Part shown: positions 46,823 to 59,139 of the stretch, piece by piece
Position numbering within the stretch: position 1 is the first letter of the stretch
Layout of the letters: every line of letters starts with the position of its first letter
Assembly: GCA_037179385.1 (NCBI GenBank)
Contig: CM074196.1
Span: 33,008,486-33,072,485, forward strand
Length of the DNA stretch: 64,000 bases
DNA from: Holothuria scabra
Taxonomy: Eukaryota > Echinodermata > Holothuroidea > Aspidochirotida > Holothuriidae
Direction: 5' to 3'
Translations under genes and position numbers: made by a program
The notes under the pieces: generated by a model
What the model was told of the DNA's origin: nothing
Databases searched by the model: none
Seen by the model: the letters and a program-made list of their open reading frames with translations, nothing else

Positions 46823-48312
46823 GACTTCGAAATATCTGACCGATGCAGCTGCTGACGATTATGATGATTATTCATATTCGGTCGAAGAAAAAATATTTAT
46901 TGCCAGCCCACAGCTGAAAAGACACTTGTGGCATTGCTCTTAGCTAGGAAAATTGTTTATCTTTGTGACGGAAATGTTCGACATATTCAATCGTTTTAGC
47001 TACCACTGTTTGAAAAATCAGATAAACTCCGATTTTTCTTCCTCAGTCTGCCCATACTATGCTTTTTGATGTACTCCTGTTGAAAGGAAGAATGAATTTG
47101 ACGTCCTGTCAACTCACTTTCAAAATAATATTCGCTCCTGCGATCACAATCAGAGACACTGACTACACTGGTGTTGAAGGTGAATGAAACCTCGTGTGAC
47201 GTTCAAAGCGATTGGTCAAGTGCTCTTGTCTCCTCAGTAACATGGACAAAATCCGAGCCCAAGAAAGTAGGCCTAAGATTGAAATGATCGTATGTCACCG
47301 TTTCTATTAGGTCAAATTGTCATAGCACATGCATACAAGCTATGCCTGCAAAGATTTGCGTTTTGTGTAAACCTTTTCTGTATGAATCTAGTGGGTGTAG
47401 TTTCTACAGTGAAAAATAGATTTCAGAATTCCCACAAATGATATTTTCACGACGACTTGGGCCTACATAAAAATGCTGGTCTTTGGTCTAACCAAATTGT
47501 CTTCACAATCAGCAGAAAGTTGCAAATATTGGATTATGAGCAGCCATTTGACATTTTGCACAACATAAAATCTTCGGCCCCTTGTCAAAAGGTTCGGAGC
47601 CTTTCTCCCAACTGGAAGTAGAAAACAATTTGCGGCCTCATAACTATGAAGCAAATTGACGTTACCATACCCCAATCGCGAAGGGCCCCTTGCGGAAATT
47701 TTCCCATTTCATCGGGGAACCAATAAAATATGTCTTAACACTGTAGCAGCGGGCAAACTGCTTGGTAGTTGCTCCCGGAAGACCAGACACCTCCAAAAAC
47801 GGCTTTTTGAACTGTCCTAAATAAATCTCAATTGAAATTCAAATCTGTCAAATTTTCTCGAACAAGAACAAATTTTCAAATTTTGCTTAAAAGCTCTAAA
47901 ATTTCACGGGCAAGCAATTCTGTGACTACTCCTCACTAAACGTTCTTTCTTAAACGGCCTTTGTCTGGGCTTTGTTTTGTCGGTTCCTTGCGCACTGTAG
48001 AGGACTCTCCCATCTGTCGAGCATATCCGAAATATTTTCATCTGAGGCTTTCCTATAGCGAAACCCCCGGAACCTCGGAGATTAACCAAACTCCTAACTG
48101 GCCTTAGTTGGGGGAGGGGGAAAAGCGGGAGGTAAAGGCCAAGGTCGGGGTGGGGAATTCCCTTCTTTCTCACTTGGCGCCGCCACTGCCTTTTATGAAT
48201 CACATACACTGAAAATCATGACATGAAATTCGCACAACAACAATGGGAAGGAAGGGATTCATTTTGCGACCTCAAATAAAAATATTCATTTCTAAAATTT
48301 GTGTAAGCTACA
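46823..48312. other. Intergenic DNA with hAT-like remnants
   Basis: A hAT-like end (on the minus strand CAGTGGCGGCGCCAAGTG) lies at about 48170-48188, with no clear partner. Nothing else is recognised. Confidence 0.45.
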
Positions 48313-48459
48313 CTGTGGCGGGGCTAGGTTGAGAGGACCGAGCAGGGTCTGCAGAGGCACATTAAAGCAGGCTGTTGAAACCTCAAAAAGGGGGCCGGTA
48401 TACATTTTTGATCCGTCGGGGAGAAGGGTCTCCCTGACCATATGGATGCTCCGTCACTG
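48313..48459 (-). mobile_element. Short hAT-like relative of 36319-37927
   Basis: Read on the minus strand it starts CAGTGACGGAGCATCC, then CATATGGTCAGGGAGACC and GACGGATCAAAAATG, matching the left end of the 36319 element. Its other end is CTGTGGCGGGGCTAGG. No target duplication is evident. Confidence 0.55.
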
Positions 48460-48826
48460 CACTTGAATGAGATGACAACAACAAGTTTTCTCTAAGGGTC
48501 ATTGCTCTACCCTACACTTTCCCATGGATTTTCATACTGAATGTAATTGACATATAAAGTCAAAAGACAGTTTCATGCCACAGACATGAGTCGAAATCGT
48601 TGAGGGGGAAGGCGGCAAGGGGCGGCAAGGGAACAGCATGTTTGAGAAATTACCCGTTGACTTCGATTTTCACATATTTTTCCTTTTTCGTAAATGAGGT
48701 GTACAGTGGGGGCACGAGAATGGCAAAATTGGGGCGGGGGCGAACTAAGGGCAAAGGATAATGTTGGGGCAAACTTTTCGTACACAGTGCGAAACCGAGC
48801 CAAGTGTGCAACTCTTTTGCTGTGAA

Positions 48827-48905
48827 TGGCACTCTTTGTAGAGTGGTTTTTACTCTTTTGGAGTGAGCTTTAAAATTTTCACTCTTCTAACGAGTTAAAT
48901 TTTCA
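48827..48905. mobile_element. Fragment of the GAGTGAA fold-back family
   Basis: It has CACTCTTTGTAGAGTGG, CTCTTTTGGAGTGAGC and TTTCACTCTTC units, like the arms of 826-1231. Confidence 0.5.
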
Positions 48906-48993
48906 GTCTTATTAGTTTCATAGTGCAACATCTCCATGATTTGGGTCGGTTGTTAGACATTCACGTCTCAGCTTATAAACTTCTTCAGTTTTG

Positions 48994-49155
48994 GGGCACA
49001 CTGGATCGCCCCACCCCCCACCTCCGTTGCTTATGCTGAGCATTAAAAAGGACATTGGCATTAAGTTCCATTTTCAAAGTCTTTGATATCATTGAGGCCG
49101 GGAAAACGAACCTGGACTTCCGATTGAGAGGCATCTTCCTGATCTTGGAGACCTG
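48994..49155 (-). mobile_element. tRNA-derived SINE (copy 2)
   Basis: On the minus strand, GATGCCTCTCAATCGGAAG and CCAGGTTCGTTTTCCCGG correspond to the tRNA-like head of 40586-40835, followed by the shared body (AAAGACTTTGAAAATGGAAC). It is truncated at the tail. Confidence 0.65.
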
Positions 49156-51249
49156 TTTTCTTTTGTTCTCGAAACTGGGGGGACGTGGGGGCTTGAAACC
49201 ATGTGGTCAGAGGAAACCCCGACCACCCCAATCGCATCGAAGAATTTCTTCGAAGTCATGAGGTCAAAAAAAAGACTTATGAAATAGGCCTAATATGCAT
49301 AAAGAAACCGGACTTGCAGGATCTAAGTACCCTTCATGTTTACAAATTGTAACCATCTGGACGGCATCAATATTCATAGACGATTCAAATGTAAATTCTA
49401 TCTACAGTTGGTACACATTTTTCCATGATTTAAGACGAGGCCCCTTGTCTGGTCTGTACAGATAGCAAACATTGGAAAATTTGTAAATGGCAAACGTGGA
49501 CCCCAAATTGTCGACCGTCCCTGTGAAAAGGTCAACACTGTCACCGGTCTGCATAACTGGAAACTGTCTTTAGCGACCACTGCTTGACACTGTGGGGCAT
49601 TTAATACATTTTGCCAGGAAACTGTTATTTGGTAATACCAGCTTCCTTACTTAGATATGTAGATTATCTTTGGAATGCTTTGCGTAATGCAGGGAAGTGT
49701 TATCAACTGATCGTACCTCCCTGCTTATCTGAAAATTGGTTATCTTAAAAGTATGTTGTATTTTGCAAACGTATTACATTCTTTTCATTTTCATGCATAA
49801 ATTTACTGGGATTTGGTATATTTGTAAAACTTAAGAGTGCTTGCTTTTTTTTTTTTTTTTTAATTTTGTTTGGATCCCATATTTGTTGGGTCACAAAAGC
49901 ATGTATTTAGTTAAAAAAAATTTGACTTTATCTTTCCCTTTTAATTATTTCCTTTAATGAACATATTGTAAAATATTCAACAAAAGGGAATATTTGGACA
50001 TGATATATAGTATGCATATAAATTGTACAGTGATTTGTAAAGCATACCATGCATAGTTTAATACATATAACAAAGATTGTAATCAGAAATATTAATTTTT
50101 TGTTGTTTCCTTTATTGTTGCCTTTCCATTTGACAGTCAAAATGCAATCGTATTATTTTGATAGTAGCCCTGTGGCTTGACTGTGACCTATTGATCATGG
50201 GATAATGCCTGCCTAGGGCACATGTCGATCCATTGCAAGTTGCAGTTTGTTTGAAGTTGGAGAAGGGTGGATTACTTCAAAACTTGGCATATTTATCTTC
50301 AGATTACCTTTTCTTCCTATTATTAACATTACCTACAAATGAAGATGCCACAGGTTCAAATATATGCATAAGTTAAGAAATTTCAAACATCAGGACTTGT
50401 TTCTCTTGCAACAGCATTTCAAAACCAGAAAGTAAGCTCTTTGTGGGCAAGTGCCATGTTGACCCCCACCTCCCTGCCTCCCCCCCATATTTATGGTAAA
50501 CCCAAAAAACATTATCTAAGGTTGCAGGATACTTTTTGTAGTTGAGTTGCAGGACAACGGCACACAAGATTTTTAATTGTTAACATGTAATAAAATATAT
50601 CACTGGGTAAAACGTTCCAGACTTCTATAGCAAAAAGCAGCCAGGCCACTTCTCTGGAAATCTGTCGGAGTATGCTCCAATGATACTGTGATCAACACTA
50701 CTCTTGAAGTAACAATTACTATTCATCATAATCAATGGATACAATTTGCTGCAAAAGATTACAAAACTTAATTTCTGTGATAGTACACCAAGATTTCATA
50801 TTCATATCGTTTTTGAAACAATATGCTAATACAAGAAAAATCTGTCATCTTCACCATTCTTGGAATGATTTTGGTCAAATTACTTAGAATTTTTAACATT
50901 TACATGAAAATTATTGTAATACTTTCACTGTGTCTGTAACACTAATACACTAGTTGCATGTGTGAAACCACTTTTGTCAGATGTCTTTTAGGCTATTTCA
51001 CAATAAGCGAACACCAGGAAGTGGACTGGAGGAAAATAAACCCAACTAGACCCAAAAAGGGAAGAAGTCTACAGTGTAATCTGCTAAACTTACATCAAAT
51101 TCTGTTATGTGATGGTCAATTTTAGTTTGTCTAAAAAGGACCAACTTTATGTAAACATGATCTTGAGGGGGAAGACTGAGAAACAGTGACATAGTCAGAT
51201 ATTTCTCCAATACAATATTCTGAATTTGAGGCTAAAATACACAGGTACA
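49156..51249. other. Intergenic DNA, CpG-poor from about 49.6 kb
   Basis: No coding exon is recognised. CpG becomes rare from about 49600 and stays so through the eEF1B gene. This may mean that the transcribed or methylated domain extends beyond the coding end. A T-run lies near 49846-49861. Confidence 0.5.
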
Positions 51250-51425
51250 AGAAGTACAAAAGGTTGCAAATCACAACCAGTACATGTAGCTACATACTGC
51301 TGGATGGAGAGGTAATTGCGACGAAGCATTTAACCCAAAAAGTAACGGACCAAGCAGGACTCAAACCTGAAATCTTTGGATTACAAGTGCTTTGCTTGAG
51401 CCAATACTCCGCACTGCCTTCTTTT
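51250..51425 (-). mobile_element. tRNA-derived SINE, second family
   Basis: On the minus strand TGGCTCAAGC (51403-51394) fits an A box and GGTTTGAGTCC (51367-51357) a B box, about 36 bases apart start to start. The sequence then runs into a non-tRNA body. It differs from the SINEs at 40586 and 48994. Confidence 0.55.
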
Positions 51426-51858
51426 ACGATGATGATGCATGTACTAACAAGTCAGAATTGTTGAAATCAACTCTTAAGTGCAAACAATTCTTTCCAATTT
51501 GTCGCAATTGTTTTAAACCCCACGTCTTCCTTCAGCGATGAATTGAAACAGCTCCAAATGATACCCAACAGATTGTCTAGGTGTCAAATCTGATATTAAA
51601 TGAGTTATTGAACAGATCCTTTGGCAATAGATAGCTAAGATATACATCTTCTTGAAAACGAAATGTAACCACGGCAACAATCTTCAATAAAACTAAAGTG
51701 TTTTCATACAGATGGGCAAGATAAAAGAAGAAGTTTCTTCTTCGCTTATTCCCAAAGATGACTGTTTTTGATAAAATTATGAATATTCCTCAAAATTTAT
51801 GATTTTTAATATCTCAGTGTGCAAAGTAAACAAAGCTAGTGATTAAAGTTTTCCTAAA

Positions 51859-51864
51859 TTTATT
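51859..51864 (-). terminator. Candidate polyadenylation signal, eEF1B gene
   Basis: AATAAA on the minus strand lies about 290 bases after the eEF1B stop codon. Usage is unproven. Confidence 0.35.
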
Positions 51865-52151
51865 ACTTTGAGCACAACAAGCAATATGAAAGTTTGAAGA
51901 AATGCATACTAAAGGAGTTAACATTTAAAAATCATCACATACACCATAGTGTAGGGAGTATGTTACAACTATCGGCTGCATGGAAATAAAAGCGGGAGGG
52001 GTTACAGAAGGGGTGGGGGTGAGACTGCATATGGGGTTGAACATGACCCAATAAATCTGTTCAAAATATATTAAACCCTCTTGGAGGGACCTTTCACTTT
52101 AGAGAGATGTCTTGGAAAACTACTTAAGAATTGAAAGTAGTTCAATACTGA

Positions 52152-52238
52152 TTAGATTTTGTTGAAGGCAGCAATGTCAACAGACTGGATGTGACTTTCG
52201 TTGGCGGAGATGAGTTCTGAAAGTTCTTCTGTGCTGAC
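52152..52238 (-). CDS. Translation elongation factor eEF1B (beta/delta), last exon
   Basis: This exon encodes the final 28 residues, from VSTEEL to the C-terminus DIAAFNKI, and the TAA stop. The acceptor CCACAG ends at 52239, phase 0. The ending SVDIAAFNKI is the hallmark of eEF1B beta/delta. In the yeast structure a C-terminal lysine of this segment reaches the Mg2+ site of eEF1A to expel GDP, and it is kept here as the penultimate residue. The protein recharges eEF1A with GTP so that aminoacyl-tRNA delivery can continue, in the cytoplasm as part of the eEF1 complex. The stretch before it (SELISANESHI) is more diverged than in vertebrates. Beta and delta cannot be separated from these exons. 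Confidence 0.93.
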   Translation of the reverse strand, partial: VSTEELSELISANESHIQSVDIAAFNKI

Positions 52239-54402
52239 CTGTGGACATATATAAAAATTAAATAGCTGTAATGTTGGTTTTTTCCTAATTGACTTTTCCA
52301 GGCTAAAACTTTTTGTTCGGATTTTAGAGGACCGAGCTTCAGCTAGAAAAATGTCAGTCAAGTACAGACACTTTCAACCTTTGAAATTCAATACCATCAA
52401 TTTCCATGAATTAAGAAGCAATTTGACCCTTTTCTGTGGTTTCCAAGGTGTAAAGAATAACAAGTGCAACAATCTGTGAGTTTCCAAGTATTTAATAATT
52501 TGTAAAAACTCACTCTTCAAAAAGAGGATATTCTTCTTTTAAAACGTCATGGTGAGAACAATTTGAACCATTTTATTAACCTTGAAATGAGCCTCACTGC
52601 CTTGTCTCTCCAGGAGTTTGGTTCACCTGGAGAGAAACACATAATCTTCCACCAAAGGGTCCTGATTTCCTGGAAGAAAATCAGGACCCTCTGGAAGATG
52701 GATAGTACAATCCATTGGCTGTGCCTTAAAATCTACATAATTCAGGCCTTAAAGGAAAATTTTGTATGACATACTAACAACATTTTGCTGGAGGATGTGG
52801 ATTATGAATAACAACTTCATGTCAGATGACTAACCAACTTAACAAATTATCTATTAATCTATATTTTTTGTTAAAAGACCAGTTCAAAAAGGTGAACCAC
52901 ACATTGTTCTTGGATAAAAAAAAACCATTTAACTGTGACTAGACTGGGATCAAACATCAACATCTTCATTAACTACACTTTTGTGGTTCAAATGCCATGA
53001 CTCTTCTTCACTCAGTCACAGAATAAATTTCGGAAACTCTGTCATGCAACCACAATTCCCTATCTTTCTATCAAACCAAAGAATCACTGAGTCGATCTAG
53101 AAGAACTAAAGCCGACAACTCTTCACTTTATCATGTTCTGATAAACATGTCTCTGATAAATTGTTTCCCTTTGAACAAAATTTGTACCCAAAATTAAATG
53201 GGCTAACTGGCCAAGGACAACACAATGCAGGGTGCCATTGGAGACTTAAATCTAATATGAGGCAAAACTTCCTAAAACTGAAAAGCAAATTTATGCCCTA
53301 CAAAAATTTTTCCTTTAATTCTCCTTCAGTTCCCAAGAAATTTTAAAATCATTTTGAGTCTGCAAAGGGACTGATAACATGAAAGATACTAATACAATAA
53401 CACGGAAAACCATCTCTAGTGTAATATTCCTACTTACGTAAAATAACCATTACAACTCCCCCAATGGCATACACCTATGCTCACATGACAATGTTCCCTA
53501 TTTAGACCCCAAAGCAATTCCGTTAAGAAGGGATTTTAACTTTTTACAAATGAAACTGTCTTCCCATCTGTCCTCTAAAATATGGCATTTACCAAAAACG
53601 ATTGTTCAAATCTCTGAAAGGGGTTCCCACAGTTTTGAAATACTGAAACAAGACTTTTTACAGACTTATTTTAAGTCTTCAGTAGAACTCAACTATTTAT
53701 TTAGTACTGTAAAATAAAGAATTTGGCACAACATGGCCATAATCCTCACATATTTAGGGATTCATAACATAATCATGACAAATAAAAGCTGCAAGAAGTG
53801 TATGGTTTCAAATTTCCAAGGCAATATGATAATTTCTTTTAGGCCAAAAATCAAGGATTTAAATTTCCGGACCTTCCAGGATTTTCCCATCCTAATTAAA
53901 ACAGAGATATTGACTGTCTGTATCTTAAATTGCTAGTGACATATGACCTTCTTCCATCCTAATATGCAGGCCAGGGGTTGAAATTACAGGGGCCTGTGAA
54001 ACTACATAATTCAAGTTTATTGCTGAGTCTGTTCATGAACATCTCCATCCACCACACAGCCTGGGTATTTGGTATACTGGGCGTCACACCAGAGTAAAAA
54101 GAAATTTTGACAAAAACTTTCTCTGTCACACAATATGAGTAAAATGTGAGGTTGTTAGGTACTGGTCTAGGAAGGTGCAGACAAACTGATTTTGGTCTAA
54201 GTTAGTACATAAGTCCCCTTTCCTCTACTTTAAGGGCCCTTGATTTCTCATTTGACCCCTAGAATTTATAAGTGAGAGGCTCAGTTAGTCCAAAAGTTTG
54301 ATGAAGGCTTACCATAGTCCCTGACATGTATTGTGACATAAACAAAATATTTAAGTCACACAAGGGGAGAGGGATCAATAGTTTTGGCACATATGAACTT
54401 AC
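52239..54402 (-). other. Last intron of the eEF1B gene
   Basis: The donor GTAAGT is at 54402 and the acceptor CCACAG ends at 52239. The intron contains two hairpins (52605-52635 and 52656-52690) and otherwise nothing recognised. Confidence 0.8.
52605..52690 (-). repeat. Twin perfect hairpins in the eEF1B last intron
   Basis: In transcript sense the first hairpin has 13-bp arms (AGGGTCCTGATTT with its complement, 52690-52656, 9-base loop). The second has 10-bp arms (TCTCTCCAGG / CCTGGAGAGA, 52635-52605, 11-base loop). AGATTA between them and ACA just after the second fit the H and ACA boxes in order. The stems, however, are short and lack the internal loops that H/ACA guide RNAs need. Confidence 0.7.
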
Positions 54403-54470
54403 CTTGTCATCTTCAATTACACATGTAATCTGTAACTTTTTGATTCCATAGGCAAGTGGGACCAATTTAC
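54403..54470 (-). CDS. Translation elongation factor eEF1B (beta/delta), penultimate exon
   Basis: 68 bases. They complete the Ser codon begun in the previous exon, then encode [13 protein letters not shown] and [16 protein letters not shown]-(I)-x-CV-x-EDDKV is the most conserved stretch of the eEF1B exchange domain. The acceptor CCACAG precedes 54470 and the donor AAG|GTAAGT follows 54403. Phase is 1 on entry and 0 on exit, matching both neighbours. Confidence 0.95.
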
Positions 54471-54596
54471 CTGTGGATTAAAAATTTTCCAAGGTTACTG
54501 GTTGGATTTGTTTAAGAACATTACAATTTCAAAGCAAACTACACAGAAAAGAACAAAGGAGGATAGTTACGGAGTTATGGTTACCTTCTCAAAGTA

Positions 54597-54855
54597 TAGA
54601 CGGATCCCGACAGCAAGTGATGGTCTGATTTCTGTCGGCCCTAACTGGGTTCCATCACCTTTTAACCTTTTGATTTCCTTGCTTACCTGTATCATGGATG
54701 GTTGTATACTACATTGTTTCTTAATTCCTTCAATTTCACTGAATATGAGGGTTTGAAACTCATGTAGACGACATATAAAGGCGATTCAAGGCTGATGGAC
54801 CCCACTAATGGCTGCGCACAGTCACTAAAACCAAGCGCTAATTGGATACGTCTAT
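54597..54855. mobile_element. MITE, TAGACGAATC family (copy 3)
   Basis: Ends TAGACGGATCCCG and TTGGATACGTCTA, with a body as at 11776-12041 (GGCCCTAACTGGG, AAGGCTGATGGACCCC). It sits in an eEF1B intron. Confidence 0.8.
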
Positions 54856-55398
54856 AAGCAAAGAATATCAAATCACTTCAAATGAAGGAAAAGACTCAAG
54901 AGCTTGAATTTTGAGGTGGTTGAATACAATTGCACACCATCACCCACCTCAAATCACTAAAAGGAGTCTGATTTTTTACAGAGCTATGTGAAGAATAATC
55001 TAAACCAACTAAAGCTTTTTAAGAAAGCACTTTAAAAAAGCACCCTCACCGCAGTCCTTAATTTCTTGAGAAGTAGGATTTGTAGCAGACTGGAAAATCT
55101 AAATATCAAGGCCTTATTTGAATAACACTTCATCTCATATCAGTCAGTTATATTAAATATCTTTACATATTATCACCACTGTTTGCATTTCTATAACAGC
55201 CATAAATTTGGTAAATTTCTATACTTGTACCAGAATTAGAACATGTCATTCAATTTTGAAGTTAAGTCCAGTCAGACTTCCAGCAGGACAACCAGTTTTC
55301 TGATAGCACAAACATTTTGTTTTCCTTCAAGACGGCACTGAGAGGTTAACTATGGGAATCTTGAAAAAGGTAGGTAAAGGTTAGATGGGAGTTTCACA

Positions 55399-55496
55399 GC
55401 CCAGGTTCAAACCAATTGGTCCGAGTCAAACTGGCCACAGCCTTTTTTCCAGTTCTGCCTCACTGGCTTGCTTTCCCTACTCCATTGCTTATGCTT
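55399..55496 (-). mobile_element. tRNA-derived SINE body (copy 3, truncated)
   Basis: CCGAGTCAAACTGGCCAC, GCCTTTTTTCCAGTTCTG and CTCCATTGCTTATGC match the body of 40586-40835. The tRNA-like head is missing, and the next element starts exactly where it breaks off. Confidence 0.6.
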
Positions 55497-56034
55497 AAAA
55501 GAAGGGTTTAAGGTCACAATAGGATTTGGTATGTTAGAGGGGTACCTATTCTGAGGATTTTGGTGAAATTTGCATTGAAATCCGATGTGCTGTTCTCAAG
55601 ATGTGAACATATAAAGTTTGCACATTTTCAACTAAAAGTGAACTTGAAGCAAGCACATATGACATCACATCCCCACATTAATGGGCAGTCTTTTGTTTTT
55701 CTTTAAACTTTATACTGGATTTTCTATCAAAGTGGCATGAGAATTTTTAAAACTTTGCATCCCCCATATGGAGGTCATACTCATGTTAACTTCAAGGTCA
55801 ACAAAACAGTCTGATAAAACAAAGGGAAACAAAGCATTCCTTGTCAATGTGAAGAAGTTATCTAGGCTCTGCTGCCCTCAAACTCACTTTTGAACACAAA
55901 TCTACTGACTTCATTTACTGATATCTCAAGAAAAACATGTTCCATTTGAATGGAACTTTCACCACACTGGGTAGATTTTGTTCCTTTTTCTTATATGAAA
56001 ATTAAATTTCTGCTTAAACTTCCACTTTAAAGAT
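55497..56034 (-). mobile_element. Dispersed element, uninterrupted copy
   Basis: It is the reverse-orientation relative of 45535-46405 and shows the element without the nested MITE. The ends read TTAAAAGAAGGGTTTAAGG and, at the other side, AAACTTCCACTTTAAAG. Confidence 0.65.
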
Positions 56035-56204
56035 TGTTAAAGAAGCACAGCAGCAAAGGTTCTGTGGATGAGAGCAGCCGTTAGTATTTATCCATTGTTT
56101 TCGAACAGCTACACAAAACCTCACATCACCAGCAGGAGTGAAAGTTCTTTGGATGGCTAGCACATTTTTCTTGCAGACCATGAATTCTGACATGAGTAAT
56201 GTAG

Positions 56205-56610
56205 TAGGGTTGGGCGGTACCATGAAAATATTGGTACCGGTACTGCAAAGCTCACAGAACCGATATTAAGGCAGTACCGGTTCTCAAATTTCGGGTAGTA
56301 AAGTCAGGTGGGAAGCAACCTAAACTGTGCACGCACCCCTGTTATCCTGTACTCTGATGCAACTGGGCATATGATTGCATTATTACCATGCAGAAACCTC
56401 TGCTTTGACTTTACCATATTTCTTTACAGTCATGTAAGTGTAATTAATACTTCTGTTTCTTATCTCAACCTTTCCAGGGTAATTTTTTTGCGTACCGGTA
56501 TTTTTTCAAGAACCGGTTATCAGAAACACACCAAATATCTTCAGTAATTTTTATTACCTGTACCTCTAGTACTGGTATTCGCATTAATACTGTTATACCG
56601 ATGAACCCTA
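56205..56610. mobile_element. 406-bp hAT-type MITE with perfect 8-bp TSD
   Basis: The ends TAGGGTTGGGCGGTACC and TATACCGATGAACCCTA are inverted with three or four mismatches. TAATGTAG lies exactly on both sides (56197-56204 and 56611-56618), the 8-bp duplication of hAT transposition. The interior repeats GGTACCGGTA-type motifs and has no transposase. It lies 137 bases downstream of the exon end at 56748. Confidence 0.95.
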
Positions 56611-56747
56611 TAATGTAGCCTAAGGAGTTGTCCCTGATCTGCTTCAACTGAGATGCACCTACATTTAAATAGTAAGCTTATCAGCTCCTTATCATGTGAT
56701 GCCACCTTATTTCCTGACAAACCCCAACATTATTCATATAAACTTAC

Positions 56748-56873
56748 TTGCACCCCAGACAAGACCATCCATCTCCACCTTCCGAACCAACTCTTCTAAT
56801 TCCTTCATATCTGTTGTGTCTTCCCAGGGTTTCACATCAAGAATAATACTGGACTTTGGAATGACCTTCTTCT
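56748..56873 (-). CDS. Translation elongation factor eEF1B (beta/delta), central exon of the exchange domain
   Basis: 126 bases. They complete a Lys codon and encode [18 protein letters not shown], then [18 protein letters not shown] and LVWGA. The motif (K)SSI-x-LDVKPWD/E-D-x-TDM and the closing DGLVWG-(S/A)-SK are diagnostic of eEF1B beta/delta. The acceptor TTTCTACAG ends at 56874 and the donor A|GTAAGT follows 56748. Entry and exit are both phase 1, which fits the exons on both sides. Confidence 0.95.
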
Positions 56874-59139
56874 CTGTAGAAAAAATTATTGAAGTAGTTA
56901 TGCCAATAATTGGATGATTCACACAGCATTTACATGGGAGATCACACCTCTGTTACGTTTTAATCAAATGTCTAACTTTTCGCATATGCCATAAAATTTC
57001 TCAGTCAACTATACACTACTGATATGGATGTGAAGTGAGCCAATTGTTTGCAAAACTTTGCAAATAGACATGAATTCTTGGTTTTCTAAAAGCCAAATTC
57101 CATTTGGTAATGTCATTTTGAACAAATTTCCATGGAAACTGTGTAGTGCCAAAGCATCAAATTTCCAAAATGGAAGCAAGGGACTAAACAGTTTTAGTAT
57201 TGATTAGCAAAACATTGCTTAGCAGTTCTTCGATTAGTCATTAATATCAGCAACCCAAGTACTGAAACTTTTGTCAATCAAAGTTAAAATTCGCATTTGG
57301 CAACTCTTGACTGTAGCAAATTGCTATGTGAACCAGCTATTATTGTCCTGTGGGAGACTCCTGCCTCTAGCTTTGCTGTTACTATCTGTTCAAATAAAAC
57401 TTTTGTCACCACAAGCTTAAAAAAACTACATGGAATTATTTTGCACACTACTAGTTTGATGTACAGTACCGAACGTCAGTACCACAAAATATACCAGCAC
57501 ACTGAGTCACATCATTTTATATCAAATAACAAGTTCTTTAAGTGCAGGCCTTTCATAAAAACAAAACATAGATCACGGAATAAAACCTCTATCGATATAC
57601 TGAAATATTAGCCCCTGGATATGACAAAATCAGAAGTAAAATGTACAGTATCTGTTACAAAACCATAAAATCAAAAGGTTAAGCTGATTTTTTGAAAAAT
57701 TGCGACAGATTATCCGTCATATACAATTGTATTGTTTCATATGTGATAAAACTTCATTGTTAACCTATACTTTAAATATCTACATCTCTGCAGAGCCCAG
57801 GTAACTGACAGCACTGGGAGTCATGGCTATCATCAGGCCTTTACTGATGGCCCTTGTTACTGATAACAAATTAACACTCTACATCACAGAACGATTGCTC
57901 TTTATAACCCTAAATATGTAGGGAACAAGCTGAGCCACACATAGCACACTGTACCAAACACAAGCTTCATGGCCCCAGCTATACAGAATTTTCCTGCCTA
58001 TGTCACTTTCAATGGACCATTATTCTCATGGTCAGTTTTTTATACCCAATTCCAGCAATGCCGACAGTGACCAAAGAAAATCAGGGAAGATTTGCCAGCA
58101 TGGGGGAGGGGTGTAAGGTGAGGAAATGTCCCCCTCCCCTTGGAAATTTTTTGAATTTAATGGAAATGGGTGCAATATTAAAGGTCAAATGTTGTTCAGT
58201 AAAGAAGTAAAAATTCCATGAACCTGCCACACAAGATCTTTAATTAATCAGAAAACAACAGAACCTGAGATTTAATGTGTTGCAAATGTTAATTGCCATT
58301 AATTACAATTGGCGTCCTTGGAAAACATCATACTACTTCCATGCTAGTCCATTATCCCTGCTACTTGCTTTCTGCTACAGTTTTAAGTTGTTCTTGTATA
58401 ACAGAAACACACACTTATGGCAGTGTGCAGAGAACTGCATATGGTGAATAAGATTTTTGTACAGAACTATGCCTTCCCATGTAAAGCAGTGTTTAAACTT
58501 CAAAGCCAAAAAGGTTTTTCAACTAAAGGTCAAGTTCTCCCAAAAGCCACATTCTTTCAGCGCACACTTCATTGCAAGCCTTATTTATAGTTATCTTTTT
58601 AAATATTCAGCAGGGGCTACGGGCATGAATGTGGAGTGCGAGTTTATGACGTAGCTCAAATGGTAAATATGTGCTTCAGACAGGGCAAAATCTGATTTTT
58701 TTAAATGGTTTTAGTGACACCATAAATGCAATTAATTCCAATATGATCACAAAATTTTAGCATATTAACCTTAAAAGTTTCAAGACACAGCCCATGCTCT
58801 ATTGTGCCATGTGTTGGAATTATGCCTACACAGAGTTTCATCTCCAATCAAGAGTTTCATAAAAATCCACAATTGTCACAATTTTCACGCAGTGTTGTCA
58901 AATCATTTAAAAGCCTTCTTCCAATTCCCAGATGAATTCACTTCCATGCTACTTCACACATTAAACCAAGGCACTCAGAGAGTTAAAAAATCTAACTAGA
59001 AAGCCAACAGGCTTAGTGATTCCTTGCCGTATGATATATCATAGCAAACATGGAAACAAACATGACATGCATGAGATCCCATACAATTATCCTACTTAAT
59101 TGAGATATAATACTAGTAGGGTCAAAACTTTTTGACCTC

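Larger units (their letters stand above)
54471..56747 (-). other. eEF1B intron with several transposon insertions
   Basis: This intron carries the MITE at 54597, the SINE body at 55399, the dispersed element at 55497 and the hAT element at 56205. The splice sites are intact. Confidence 0.85.

Noticed and set aside
57297..57611. 104-codon plus-strand frame inside the eEF1B intron
   Set aside because: Antisense to the gene, composition not protein-like, no motif.
57790..57880. Possible C/D-box snoRNA in the eEF1B intron (minus-strand TGATGA)
   Set aside because: No CTGA D box at a suitable distance and no terminal stem.
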